From the NCBI GenBank assembly GCA_037447655.1, contig JBBHKE010001339.1:438669-502668 (forward strand): 64,000 nt of DNA. Reading direction: 5' to 3'. The notes beneath the pieces were generated by a model. The model saw nothing but the letters and a program-made list of their open reading frames with translations, had not been told where the DNA came from and ran no database searches. The stretch's first letter is position 1, and each line of letters starts with the position of its first letter. The position numbers and the translations under genes were made by a program. The stretch is from Zygnema cylindricum. Its lineage: Eukaryota; Streptophyta; Zygnematophyceae; Zygnematales; Zygnemataceae. Below, in pieces: positions 1 through 11,503 of this stretch.

Positions 1-464
1 CGAGTTATAATTGGACAGCGGATATTACGCGCGGAGCAACTATGACTCAGGAAAGACAATCGTTAGCGGAGCGGCCATGCCGTACTATGGCCGTACAAGA
101 AGTACCACAATTTTTGTACCTCTTTGTGCCTTACAGTCCTTTAATCGGCTAGGTACACTAGTAGTAGGTTCAGAGAGAGAGCTTAAAACTTAGAAAAACT
201 TAGGTAGCCGCCTCTCTCCCAGAGTGCATCTGTATTTATAAGCCATCTTTGGCCAGCCATAACTTAATGCCCAGGTGAGCAATTTCAGTGATTCTTTTTG
301 ATGCGGACTCAACAAATTTCAGGCTACACAAGGGTGTAGTCGGTTAGAATTTTTGCGTGTAAGAGTGGCACTTATTCATTGCCAAAGTCAAAAGTGCAAA
401 TATTATCCTAGAGGCTTCATATAAACTAGACATCCTGTGGACCAATGGAGGTCACAGAATTACA
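1..464 (+). repeat. Partial 5' LTR of copia element A
   Basis: The left end lies outside the window. The segment matches the second half of the other LTRs here. It has the CT-rich block before the TATA-like region (about 210-235), the leader with small hairpins (about 240-340), and a terminal ATG (444) followed by an end in TTACA at 464. A primer-binding site differing at one position from the F copy follows at 465-479. The boundary was set by alignment by eye with the F LTRs, whose ends are fixed by a target duplication. Confidence 0.8.
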
Positions 465-1550
465 AGTTATGGGCCCACCCTCTAAGGTGCCCATTTTTAA
501 TGGAACAGGGTTCATGTACTTGGAAACCTTGATGAGGGGTGCATTGTTTGAAAAACAGCCATAGGGCATTGTGAGTGGTCGTGTGTGTGGGCCAACTGCA
601 AAATTTGGAGTTCCACCAGGGTTTGGAGGATCTTGATTCACAAGAGGATCTGCGGAGGCACAGGTGTTAGAGGATGTTGGGGAAAACATCGTGTCGGACA
701 AATAAAAGCAGAAGGCGAAGGAGAAACTCACACCGATAGCTATTGGATCGGTTCTAGTATTAGATGTTCAAAAAACCGAGAAAAATGATACTGAAATCTG
801 GAATTTCAACAATACTGTGGCGACTCATTTTATTCTTGGGCGTCTCACTCAAGCACTTGCTACACCTCATCTTTATGTGGATAGGGTTGACAAGTTGTGG
901 GAGGCTCTTGTCAACAATTATAAGAGTGGTATGATTCAGCAGACGAAGCTATCATATCAGAAGGTAGAATCATATGTATACAAAGGCGGAAAGATGTTAG
1001 ACTTTTGTAAGAACTTGGCAGGGTTGTTTATGGAGTTGGATAGTGCAATAAAAAGGGAGACCGAGAAAGAGAAGGTGAATACTTTGTTGATGAAACTCCC
1101 AGATTCTTATGAAAACATTGTTAACAAAGTTCACGATTTGCCATATCATCGATGGATTTGGAACTCCGTTCTAGGGATGATTTTGGTTCGGGAAAGCAGA
1201 ATTAAGATTTGGAGAGCAAGAAAAATGTTCAAGCATTTGCTACTTGAGCTAACTTGGGGGATAAGGATTCCAAGAAACATTATAGAAACTTTGGTGGAGG
1301 AGGAAGAGGAAACCAATCGGACGGATGTGGATTGAGGCCTCCGAAGAGGCTCTGTCACTTTTGTGAGAAGCCAGGATATTACATGGGGGAGTGTACTAAA
1401 TTGATAGAGATGAGATTGAAAGAGGGGCAGCTCAAAAAATCAGCCGCAAAAAATAAAAAGTCATTTGTGGCAACACAAGTCATGGGAGAGGATTTCGATG
1501 AGGACGATGGAGAACTTCTCCTCAACAAGAGAACACGAAAAAATTCTTGA
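444..1550 (+). pseudogene. Truncated, frameshifted gag of copia element A
   Basis: This is a copia Gag remnant. The reading starts at the ATG inside the LTR (444) and is then broken by stops near 560 and 635. The central UBN2-type Gag domain is readable from about 817 to 1240 (motifs ATHFIL, LTQALATPHL, KGGKMLDFC, VNTLLMKLP). A frame change leads to a CCHC knuckle at about 1353-1395 in which the conserved His is Tyr (CHFCEKPGYYMGEC). The acidic tail ends near 1550, and no protease, integrase or reverse transcriptase follows. Residue-level similarity to B and F gag makes the family clear. Confidence 0.85.
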
Positions 1551-2307
1551 AGACACAGAAACAGGTAATGTCCTCCTTAACTCCTTGGTTTTCGCAACCC
1601 GGAACCGGCATAACCCCTCTCGGTATCAAACAGCCACAAGTCCTAAATCGCCCAAAAAGGAAAGATAGAGCGAACTACCCAACCGGACTATGATTTCCAC
1701 AAAGGACAAATGCAAACCAAGGTGGCAGTAGGGTCACAATCACAAAACAAAGGTTCTCCAAAAAAAGGTTTGTTGGAATTTCTAGGGTTTTTATGAGGAG
1801 ACAATACTGAAAAGCAACCTGTCTCCTTCGACCCAAGTACCTTATACATCATATTTTGTCTGGTCTTAGGTCCACAGCTTAACGCTAGCAAAATTAGCCT
1901 ATCAGCGAAGAGCAGGTGCTAATGAACTGAGATCAACCCAAATCATCCGTACTACACTTAGGGCAAAAATTTATACTCCAAATTGCGGCTAGATCCGCAG
2001 CCTAAAATCAGAGTTGGTTCCACTATTTAATTACAAAGTAATGAAAATGACAGGCCCGAGCCTAAATTCTACCTATTGTAATTAATGGAATGAAATGCTA
2101 TAGGACCTGCACTCGATTCCTACCAATATTTAACTGCATTATCAAAATGACAGTGCAGAAAGTGACGTGGCGTTCCACAATGTACCCTCCACAAGGGCTA
2201 TTGGAACTGGGTTTCATGTTGCACTATGGCACAATTTGAGATGCAACAACTTTGTGGTTTGGTCTCCGTTAGACGCGAAATAAAGTGTGTTGCGCTCAGT
2301 TCAGGAC
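1551..2307. other. Unassigned spacer between elements A and B
   Basis: I see no convincing gene. The sequence does not match gag or LTR parts elsewhere in the window. One short phrase around 1888-1900 (AGCAAAATTAGCCTA) recurs near 6557-6572 inside the foreign insertion of element B. The spacer may therefore be a fragment of a related repeat. Confidence 0.4.
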
Positions 2308-3277
2308 TGTTGAAAAGAGAGGTATTTTGTAGTCTTTCTTGTGGACTTACTACAACCCTCGTACTTATCGTAGTCACTGAGGACATGTAGGCAGCCATGG
2401 CTATCTGTTGCATCTAAAGGAGACATGCAAATCATTACGTACAGTTTTTCTACAAATTATAGATTGCCCCTTATAGGACTAGATCCTCTAACCTACGGAT
2501 GTCCACCGTAAGAATTAGCCGTCCGCCTTATCCGGTAGGTCTTGAAGAAATTGATACATGTATATAGCACGATATCTATTTAAAGCTATACCGTGCCGGA
2601 CATTTCATTTAACTAATTACGGGACGATTTATGCATGGAAACATACTGGTCCTCACGAAATCGGGACTGCACAAAATATACAAATTGACATTTAATTTCG
2701 ACGGACGAAATCAAATGTTCGGATCTGATCGAACAACACACAATGGAGCCGGAATGCCGGAAAAGCCGTTTGGCGGTTTGCGGACCAGATGTCGGTGGAC
2801 AACACGTGGCAACATATGGTTAGAGAGCGGATATCACGGGAGGAGCAACTTCAGCTCTAGAACTTACACGCGTCAGCGTAACGGCAATGTCGTACAATGG
2901 CCGTACAAGAAGTACTGCGGTACCTGTACCTTCTTGTACTTTACAGTCTTATGATTGGTCAAAGTACCTTAGTAGTAGGCTTAGAGGGGTAGCTTAGGAC
3001 TTAGAATATTTTTGGTTTTCCAACCTCTCTCCCGGAGTGCACTTGTATTTATGGTCCAACTTTGGTAAGCCATAACTTAATGCTCAGGGGAGCACTTTCA
3101 GTGATTATTTGTGCAGCGGACTCAAAGGAGTCCATGCTACACAGTGGTGTAGTCACTCAAGGTTTTTGCGTCCCCGGGTGGGACTTATTCATTATCAAAG
3201 TCAAAAGTGCATATACAATCCTAGAGGCTTCACATAAGCTAGACATTCTGTGTACCAATGGAGGTCACAAAATTACA
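2308..3277 (+). repeat. 5' LTR of element B
   Basis: It begins TGTTGAAAAG and ends AATTACA. On the antisense strand a tRNA-like module (about 2478-2560) contains an A-box-like CGGATAAGGCG and a B-box-like GGATCTAGTCC. The leader hairpins are well kept: GGACTC/GAGTCC at 3118-3133 and CTACAC/GTGTAG at 3137-3152. The putative gag ATG is at 3258, inside the LTR. Confidence 0.8.
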
Positions 3278-4604
3278 GGTTATGGGCCCACCTTCTATAG
3301 TGCCCATCTGTAATGGAACAGGGTTCATTTATTGGGAAACCATGATGAGGAATGCATTGTTTGAAAAACAGCTATAGGGCATTGTGAGTGGTCGTGTGCG
3401 TCGGCCATCCGCTAAATTGGGAGTTCCACCAAGGTTTTGAGGATCTCAAATCACTGGAGGATCTCCAAAGGAAGAGGGGGTGGAGGATGTTGCAGAAAGC
3501 ACCATGTCGGAAAAAGGGAAGGAGGAAATCACACCGATGGCTAGTGGATCGACTCTAGTAGCACTTGTTCAGAAAACAGAGGCAAATGATAATGAAATCT
3601 GGGATTTCAACAATACCGTGGCGACTCATTTTATTCTCAGGAGTCTCACTCGGGGAGTGGCTACACCCCATCTTCATGTGGAGAGGGCAAACGAGTTGTG
3701 GCAAGCTCTTGTCGACATTTACAAGAGCAGTACGATTCAGCAGCAAAAGCTAGTATATCAGAAGGTACAGGCATTTATGTACAAAGGGGGAAAGATGTTA
3801 GATTTGTGTAATGATTTGGTTGGGTTATTCATGGAGTTAGAAAGTGCATGAAAAAGGGAGACCGAGAAAGAGAAAGTGAACACTTTGCTAATGAAACTCC
3901 CAGATGATTATGAGAACATTGTTAACAGGGTCCAGGATTTGTCAGATCATCTTTGGATCTGGAATTATATTGTGGGGATGATTTTGGTTCGGGGAAGCAA
4001 AATTGAGATTCGTAGAGGAGGAAAGAGTGTTCAAGCATTGACTACTGGTACTGACTGGGGGGATAAAGATTCCAAAAAACCTTATGGGAACTTTGGTGGA
4101 GGAGGAAGAGGAAACCATGACGGATCTGCTCCAAAGGCTCCGAAGGGGCTTTGCCATTTTTGTAAGAAGTCGGGACACTACATGGCGGAGTGCACTAAGT
4201 TGACGGAGTTAAGATTGAAGGAGGAATCAATTGGAAAACCATCCAGAAGGAAAAAGAAGGCGTTCGTTGCGACACAAGTCGTGGAAGAGGATGCCGATGA
4301 TGACGATGGAGAACTTCTTCTCAATTAGGAGTTGGAGGTGAAAGGTGAGCCGGAGATTCCAAGAAGGCAAAAGTGTGCTTTTGGTGGAGTGAAATGAGCT
4401 TCGAAGAAGGATGGATCATTGATTCAAGGGGCTCTATGCATATGTGTAGAGAAAAACCATTGTTTATCAAAATGAGAAAGATCCCTACTGTAGAGATAGA
4501 GTATGGGGATGGGAGGATAGTGACCACTAATTCAGTGGGATCAGTAGATCTGAGGGTTCTAGTTGATGGAAAGACATCCATAGTCACTTTCTCTGATGTT
4601 CTTT
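3258..4604 (+). pseudogene. gag and protease of element B, disrupted
   Basis: The frame opens at the LTR ATG (3258) and reads through the PBS, with in-frame stops near 3376, 3439 and 3849. The Gag core (about 3480-3950) is followed by an intact CCHC knuckle CHFCKKSGHYMAEC near 4150-4192 and an acidic tail. The aspartic protease region (about 4398-4604) has DSRGSMH where F has DSGASMH, so the catalytic triad is damaged. The frame stops dead at insertion N and resumes at 7341. Confidence 0.85.
3278..3292 (+). promoter_or_regulatory. Primer-binding site of B (initiator tRNA-Met anticodon arm)
   Basis: GGTTATGGGCCCACC lies directly after the LTR terminal CA. Its reverse complement, GGTGGGCCCATAACC, equals the anticodon stem-loop of plant initiator tRNA-Met (about nucleotides 26-40). 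It does not match the acceptor end used by most plant copia elements. Internal priming of this kind is known for Drosophila copia and yeast Ty5. Confidence 0.75.
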
Positions 4605-4815
4605 TTATTGTCGTGCATGAGAGGCAAGCAAGCAAACATGCATCACAACCAGCAAAGTCATGCTCACAAACATACACAACAACGGAATTAAATATGAAAA
4701 GTCAAAAAAATATATACATCATGAGAAGGACCAAAAGTGAAAATGACCCAAAGAGAGAAGGGGAAGAATACTCCCCTAGAGTGAAGTGGACCCAATAATT
4801 CCCCCCCCCAACTCC

Positions 4816-5736
4816 TTAATCTGTAGAGGAGCTGGTCAAGACAGCTGAGGGCTTGGAACAGAAATCAAGGCAGCAATGGTCAGCCGGGTTGAAAGATAAT
4901 GGAGGAGAGAGGCACTCCATGTGGAACCCTTGATCACCACCTGTACATGCATAAACACTCTGCAAACTCAACATCCCATTAGTATCACTATCCACCACAT
5001 TTAGAATGTGTGGAAAGACTTCGGTGTCGACAGTATGGATCCGTTTCGTGAAAAACGAGTCGCCATTGTCTTCCCGAAGTTCGTTACTGGAAAACGCAGG
5101 GAGAGCGGAAGCCAAATGTGCCATAGTGGGCAACGGCTTGCGAGCAGAGACAAGAGGGAGGCTGATTTTGCGTCCTGGAAAATTAGATGGACGGTATGAG
5201 AAGGTCTGATCATGCATATCTACTCCCCCACCGATTCGGAAGATAACATCCTGTCCCACTAAGCATTCGTAGTCGTTCGATTTGGTGACCAATGCTCGGA
5301 CCGAAACCTCTACGGACTCACTCTCGGTTCCGTTGTGAAACCGAAAGACAAGCGGGTCCTTGGTAATCCCAAGCACCGACTCTGTGGTACCGGCTGAAGA
5401 AGGAAGCCGAGTAGCTGTGGCTTGGAGCTTGTCTGCTGTCAGACTAAGCTTGAGCGCAAATCCGGATCCAAGGATCACGGGTTTGGCTCCGGTATCCATA
5501 AGAGGGAGAGAAGGAGAAACACCATTAACGGAGAAGGACATTCGAGAATTGTCCAGGAAACTGATGTGAGGATCAAGGTCACGGCGCTCATCTGCGGTAA
5601 CCGGCTGAATAACAGAAAGACTACGGTTCAGTTGCAACGCCCTCAAAGCGGCGGCTGCAGCGAACTCGTCAACAAGGGGAGAGGCTTTGGGAACCTCATT
5701 AAGAAAGGGAGAGACACTGGGGGCCTCATCAATCAT
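4816..5736 (-). CDS. Retropepsin-like aspartic protease ORF within insertion N
   Basis: This is an open frame of about 306 codons on the strand opposite to the host element B. Around residues 66-90 it has a beta-strand followed by the catalytic signature LMDTGAKPVIL. About 90 residues later comes YECLVGQDVI, which fits the hydrophobic-hydrophobic-Gly motif of retropepsin folds. No reverse transcriptase or integrase is visible beside it. The N-terminal 60 residues are low in recognisable features, and the true start could be upstream or lost. The open frame within otherwise broken surroundings suggests a fairly recent insertion. The likely role is proteolytic maturation of an element polyprotein, inferred from the fold only. 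Confidence 0.6.
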   Translation of the reverse strand: MIDEAPSVSPFLNEVPKASPLVDEFAAAAALRALQLNRSLSVIQPVTADERRDLDPHISFLDNSRMSFSVNGVSPSLPLMDTGAKPVILGSGFALKLSLTADKLQATATRLPSSAGTTESVLGITKDPLVFRFHNGTESESVEVSVRALVTKSNDYECLVGQDVIFRIGGGVDMHDQTFSYRPSNFPGRKISLPLVSARKPLPTMAHLASALPAFSSNELREDNGDSFFTKRIHTVDTEVFPHILNVVDSDTNGMLSLQSVYACTGGDQGFHMECLSPPLSFNPADHCCLDFCSKPSAVLTSSSTD

Positions 5737-5759
5737 GGCAGAAAGGATGCTTAGTCGTT

Positions 5760-7003
5760 CCTTGACTCGATGTGCATCATGTATGGTACTATCCTCTAGA
5801 AATGAAAAAATAGATTTTATATTGAAAATAATGTAATTTTTATATATTTTTTTTCTTTAGCTTTATTTTATCACACAAAACTGAGAAGTAAAACTGAAAA
5901 TGAAAGGTAAATAGGCAGGAAAATGGGAAGAAAAAAACAAGAATAAAAACTGAATTTGAAAAGAAATATATTTTTTTATGAATTTAATAAACTTTTAGAA
6001 AATGTGATTTTTAAAAAGTGGAGCTTTTGGACAAGAATACTCAGCCACAAGGTAGCCACTAGGCTCTTGGGTCTTCAACGTATTCTTTACAAGAGTTATC
6101 TCGTATGAAAGCAACGAAGCAAAATAAATAATTCCAACCAAAAACGAGGAAAACTCAAAATTCGGCCAAAATTCACCCTTCCATTCCCAACCGAAAATAC
6201 AAACAACACAAAACAAACACCCAAACCGTTCAGCTGTCCGTGGGAAGGGCAGCCGGATCCGGATGCTTCTCCACACGAACTCCAATCCACCACTTCCCAA
6301 AAATGACACAAGTTGGAGGGAAACCTTCCGGACTTGGCTTTGAGCCGCGTGGATTAAAAGCGTGGGCAGAATTACAAGGAAGAATGTATGTAAACTATCT
6401 AGCCTCTATAGCTAGCTAGCAAAAGAAAGGAAGAAACTTGAGCAATCGGTGAGAGAGAGAGCAAGAGAAAAGCTCCGCTGCCAAGAGAAAATTCTTGTCC
6501 AAAAGCTAAATTCTCTAAGTTTGAGAATTATGCTAAGTAAGAGCTGCGCTAGGCCTAAGCAAAATTAGCCTACGTCTAGTCTACTTTACATGCATGAAAC
6601 TACTAAAGATGTAGGCCAATAGGCGGCCAACATCGTCTGCCGTACGCCTGACAAAATCCACCACCCAAGGGTAAAAACCCTCCCTAACTACATGTGCGCG
6701 AACCTACATGGGTTCGCGACTGAAATAAATAAATAAATAGTGTATCGAAGCGTTGCTCGAGAATCGCGATTCGCCTCCAAACGATACTCCACGTACATAC
6801 TTCGAAATCGCGTGCATACGCAGGAATCGAATCATACCGCACGAAATAAAAAGTTTAGCACGAAATGAAAGGTATCGCACGAAATAATTGAAGTGTACCT
6901 GCACACGAAACGAAATAATACCACGCACGAAATTAGTACGGTTCAACAAACATATAAATAAATGAACTGGCGCGAAATTTCGCACGTGCGAACGAAAAGT
7001 TAG
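5760..7003. other. Non-coding part of insertion N
   Basis: AT-rich then mixed sequence between the retropepsin ORF and the minisatellite. Short CGCACGAAAT-like phrases recur from about 6830 to 6980 and grade into the minisatellite. No credible gene or RNA was found. Confidence 0.5.
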
Positions 7004-7318
7004 ACGTGCGTGCATCAAATCTTGCGTGCATGCATGAAATCGCGCGTGCATACATAAACCGCGCGCGCGTGCCTTAAACCGTGCGTGCATGCGAAATACC
7101 GCGCGTGCTTGAGAAATACTGCGCGTGCGTGCAAAATACCGCGCGTGCGTGAGAAATAATGCGCGGGCGTAAGAAATACCGCGCGTGCATGAGAAATATC
7201 GCGCGTGCGTGAGAAATACCACGCGTGCATGAGAAATACTGCGCGCGCGTGACAAATATTGCGCGTGCGTGCATTATATCGTGCGCGCACGTCGAATATC
7301 GTGCGTGCCGGCAACCGA
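7004..7318. repeat. 20-bp GC-rich minisatellite in insertion N
   Basis: About 15 to 16 tandem copies of a roughly 20-bp unit close to GCGCGTGCATGAGAAATAC(C), with substitutions between copies. The unit is not a multiple of 3, so all minus-strand frames stay open and give Ala-Arg-rich peptides such as FSRTRGISHARAV. I treat these reading frames as by-products of the repeat. Confidence 0.9.
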
Positions 7319-7340
7319 CACGATGCGGCATGACATTATT

Positions 7341-10300
7341 CCGGAGTTGAACAAAAATCTTATCTCTACGTCGGGCTTAGATGATAAAGGCTTTGAGAGT
7401 ATTACTAAGGAAGGAGTTTTTGTTACTAGCTATGAGAATGAAGCGTACTTTACAACTGAAAAGGGTAGCCAAGGAATGTTTAGGTTGAATTTGAGTAATG
7501 GAAAGACGCGAGTTTACTATGCTGGTGTAAGTGATTTGATGATGTGGCATAAAAGATTGGGACATGTGCATCTAGATAGATTGAAAGAAATGAAGAAAAT
7601 GGGTGTAGTTGAAGGAATACATTTTGAGGATAATGGGACTTTGGATGATTGTAGTGGGTGTGCACAAGGTAAAGCCCACAGATTGCCTTTTCCAAATGTC
7701 GCAACATATAAGGGTGAAAAGGTTTTAGATTTGGTTCATACTGACATATGGGGACCGGCCAAAGTGCCATCAGTGGGAGGGAAAAGATTTATGCTTACTA
7801 TCACGGATGATTTGTTTAGATACTCTAGAGTACATTTCTTGAAAAACAAATCTGATGCTTCGGCTTATTTTAAAGAGTATAAAGCATGGAGTGAAAAGCT
7901 CCATGAGACACCTATAAAAACAGTGAGGAGTGAAAATGGGGGGGACTTCACTTCCAATGAGTTTGAGGATTATTTGAAAGAGGAAGGGGTTCAACACCAA
8001 AAGACTGTCCCAAAAAATCCAGAACAAAACGGTGTAGCCGAGAGACTAAATCGGACTCTAAGTGATAGTGCTCGTAGTATGTTGACAGATAAAAAGATAA
8101 GGAAAAGATTTTGGGCAGAAGCTATGAATTGTAGTAATTATCTCAAAAATAGAGTCCTTACACCTTATAAAAGGCCAAACACCTTATGAAAGATGGACCG
8201 GAAGAAAACCTAATATGTCACACTTAAAGGTGTTTGGAAGTCAAGTATTTAGTCTAAACACAAAAAAATCTGATTGGAAGTTAGATGCTAGAGGAAAGTC
8301 GGGATACTTACTTAGGTATGATAAAAATGTAAAGGGATATAGAGTTTATGATCTCGGAAGAGAAGACATAATTCTAGTAAAACACTTGGTTGTTATGGAT
8401 GAGGGAAAGTCCATAGATCCCTTTAAGTACACCAAATCGGTGAGGATTAGAATTGAATCCGAAAATGAGTTAGATTCAGATTCTTCTAATCGAACTCCGG
8501 TTCAGCCTGACCTTGCAAAAGAAGAGGAAAAATTGACCGAGAGTGACTCTCTCTTGGAGCCACAACATCCGGTTCAAACCGAGGAAGAAAACGAGGAAAG
8601 ACTAGGAATGGACGATGAACGTTCGGAGATGGACTCCACGGATAAGGGATAAGGTGAAGTTACTCGGAGAAACCCAAGATTACCCTCTATCCCAGCGTCG
8701 GAGTTTGAAGGAGGAAGGAGAAGCAGTAAGAGACTTCGAGAGAGACAAGTGAACAACAAGGTAACTAAGCTGTCACATTTGAGTGAACCCCAGACTTACT
8801 CGGAAGCAGTTAATAGTCCGGAAGGTGATAGATGGGTGACACCTATTAAAGATGAGATGGCTTTCATTATGGAAGCAAACACATGGGAGTTGGTGGATTG
8901 TCCTCCAGATAGAAAGCCGATAGGATGCAAGTTGGTATTTAAGTTAAAGCTCAACCCAGATAACACTATCGAGGAATACAAGGCCAGATTAGTGGCAAAG
9001 GGGTTCACATAGAAGGAGGGGATCGATAATGAGGAGACTTTTGCTCCGGTTGTTAGATTCCCCTCCGTTCGGATTCTACTTAGTCTCGCGGCAGCGGAAG
9101 ACATGGAAGTGCACCAGATGGACATCAAAACCGCTTTCTTACACGGAGTATTGGAAGAAGAGATCTTCATGCGACAACCGAAAAGATTTGTGGAGAAAGG
9201 AGAGGAAAGAAAGGTGTGCAGATTGATAAAGTCCCTTTATGGACTAAAGCAAGCTCCACGCGAATGAAACAAAAAACTGGACGAGTTTTTGACGAGTTTG
9301 GGATATATTCGAATCAATTCGGATCATTTTATCTACTTATTTGAGGACGAGGAAGGTATAATTTTCATTGCCATATATGTTGATGATATGCTTGTATTGA
9401 GTAAATCAATGGAGAAAATAATTAGATTGAAAAAGGATCTAAAAGGTAGATTTGAAATGAAAGATTTGGGAGAGGCAAAGTACATCTTGGGAATTCAAAT
9501 GGAGAGAGATAGACAAAAGAAAACAATTAGACTAACTCAAAAGGAAGCAATTGGGAGTATGCTTGAAAAATTTCAAATGGAAAAAGCAAATAGTTGTACT
9601 ACTCCAATGGACTTAAAGAAGGGAAATGAGGGAAGCTCAGAAGAGGGAGTCTTGATCTTGGATAATGGGCTAGGACTTGAGAAAAGCAAGTTCATGCAAA
9701 CTATTCCGTACAGACAGGTTGTCGGTAGTTTGATCTACTTTATGAATTGTACTCGTCTTGATATAGCTGCAGCTGTGGGAGTATTAAGTAGGAGTCTCAA
9801 TGATCCTAGGAAGAAAGATTGGGAAGCGGCCAAAATGGTCATGCGATACTTCATAGGAACGAGAGATATATGGTTGCATTTGGGAGGGGATAATACTAAC
9901 ATCACCACTTGGAGTGATGCTAGTTATGGGGATGCTCCGATGAGGAGGTGTACTTCTAGGTATGTGTTGTATGTTGGGAATACGGCTTGCTGTTGGAGCA
10001 GTAAGCAACAAAAGGTGATTGCTCAGTCCACCATGGAGGCTGAGTATATGGCCTCTTATTCGGTTGTGAAAGAACTGATGTGGGTAAAATCTTTACTTCA
10101 AGAATTAGGATATATGAAGAGCGGAGTGCACAAAGTATTTTGTGACAATCAAGCTGCGATTGCAATTGCAACAAACCCAAAACATCACTTTAAAGCAAAA
10201 CATATGGATATTCGTTTGAGCTTTGTTAGAGAGAAGGTTGAGAATAAAATAATTAGTTTGGAATATAGACTGGATGGAGAGATGGTAGCAGATATGATGA

Positions 10301-10371
10301 CTAAGCCGGTTCTTTCTCCCAAATTTAAATTTTGTAGGGAGAGGTGTGGACTGAAAGAAAAGCTAGACTAG
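7341..10371 (+). pseudogene. Integrase, reverse transcriptase and RNase H of element B
   Basis: This continues the pol frame of B. The pre-integrase zinc finger (HKRLGHVH..., CSGCAQGKAH; about 7545-7680) is followed by the integrase core with Asp in LVHTDIWGP. The second acidic position reads RSENGGDF where F has RSDNGGEY, a loss of the catalytic Asp. NGVAERLN carries the Glu. Frameshifts or stops occur near 8170-8190, 8650, 9010 and 9265. The reverse transcriptase has YVDDML at about 9375. RNase H shows TWSDAS, MEAEYMAS and CDNQAAI and ends at 10371 with a normal C-terminus (CGLKEKLD). A polypurine tract and the 3' LTR follow. Confidence 0.9.
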
Positions 10372-10384
10372 AAAATAAGGGGAG

Positions 10385-11503
10385 TGTTGAAAAATATATA
10401 TTTTATGTTCTATCTTTTGTTTTTGGGTCATGCAGTTCTCATACATGTCGTAGTCACTGAGAATTAGCATGCAGCCATGTCTGCCTTAGACAGATGAGGA
10501 GATAGGTAGAAGATTAGGCTCCTGCAAAAGTAGTGTTGCCACAGTCAGGAATTGATCCAAAAACTTCAAGACAACAGCCGTACGATCTTGGCGCCCGCCT
10601 TATCCGTCAGGTTTTGATGAATCGTTACATACATAGTATCTGATATTTATTTAAAGTCATATCTACGACACATTCCATTTAACATCGTACGAAACGAAAC
10701 GCAACAAGGAACGTATGGTACCGCACAAAATGCAGTACCGCACGAAATTAATGAAACAAACATTTAATTTCGACGGACGAAGTTAAATGTCGCGATCGAC
10801 GGTTCGCAAAGCGAGAACGAATTTCAAACGGTAACATGGAATGTTGACCGTCGAAATTCAACGGTCAACACGAAACTTTGACCGGTGAAATTCAACGGTC
10901 AACATTTATTCGGCGCGCCGTCAGATCCAACGGTTGAAATTGATCTCCGTAAAAAGAACGAACGGCACACATGAGTGCCAGTATGTCGGAACTACTATAT
11001 GGGAGAAGGTATGCGAAGTGGGAGGAAATGACACGTGGCATCATCTTATTGGATGCCGGAAGAGGAAAGGGACAGAATGACGATGACCTATTTGCCACGT
11101 GGTAGACCGGGAGTGGTGCCGAATATATTCGTACATAAAAGTATGGCGTCTTTTGTACTTTATATGTACGATAGTTAGGGTACTATGTTTTGATTGGTTT
11201 AGAATAACTATTAGGAGTTTTTCAAGACTTAGAAAAATATTTAAAAGTCCTCTCTCTCTCAGTGGCCATCTGTACAAATATGTTGTCTTTGAACAGCCAT
11301 AACTTAATGCTCAAGTGAGCAAATTCAGTGATTCTTTTTGCAGCGGACTCAGGGGAGTCTAGGCTACACAGGGGTGTAGTCACTCCGAGTTTTTGTTTCC
11401 CAGGGTGGGATTTATTTATCGTCAAAGTCAAAAGTGCATATGCTATCCTAGAGGCTTCATATAAGCTGGACATTCTGTGTACCAATGGAGGTCACATAAT
11501 TAC
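10385..11503 (+). repeat. 3' LTR of element B
   Basis: It follows the polypurine tract AAAATAAGGGGAG, starts TGTTGAAAAATAT and ends near ATAATTAC. On the antisense strand an A-box-like CGGATAAGGCG (about 10600) and a B-box-like GGATCAATTCC (about 10550) form a tRNA-like module. The leader hairpins GACTC/GAGTC and CTACAC/GTGTAG are intact at about 11345-11378. Confidence 0.8.

Larger units (their letters stand above)
4610..7335 (-). mobile_element. Nested 2.7-kb insertion N of unknown class
   Basis: It interrupts the protease-integrase linker of B and is flanked by TTATT at 4605-4609 and 7336-7340, a 5-bp duplication. Its termini form a short inverted repeat of the type TGTC(A/G)TGC, with a leading T shared with the duplication. 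On the minus strand it carries a retropepsin-like ORF (5736-4816), a run of G resembling a polypurine tract (about 4800-4809), and a GC-rich minisatellite at the other end. I found no long terminal repeats, so its class stays open: a non-autonomous LTR element or another integrase-mobilised element. Confidence 0.75.
2308..11503 (+). mobile_element. Copia LTR retrotransposon B, degenerate, split by insertion N
   Basis: The order is 5' LTR (2308-3277), PBS, gag, protease, [insertion N 4610-7335], integrase, reverse transcriptase, RNase H, polypurine tract (10372-10384), 3' LTR (10385-11503). Removing N rejoins the protease-integrase linker in register. The two LTRs agree well in the leader/U5 part but poorly in U3, so B is either very old or a recombinant between subfamilies. 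I could not find a matching 5-bp duplication outside the LTRs. Stops and frameshifts occur in every domain. Confidence 0.8.

Noticed and set aside
6704-7331. Overlapping minus-strand open frames rich in ARTRGIS/HARAV
   Set aside because: They are created by the 20-bp minisatellite in all frames and have no start context or domain.
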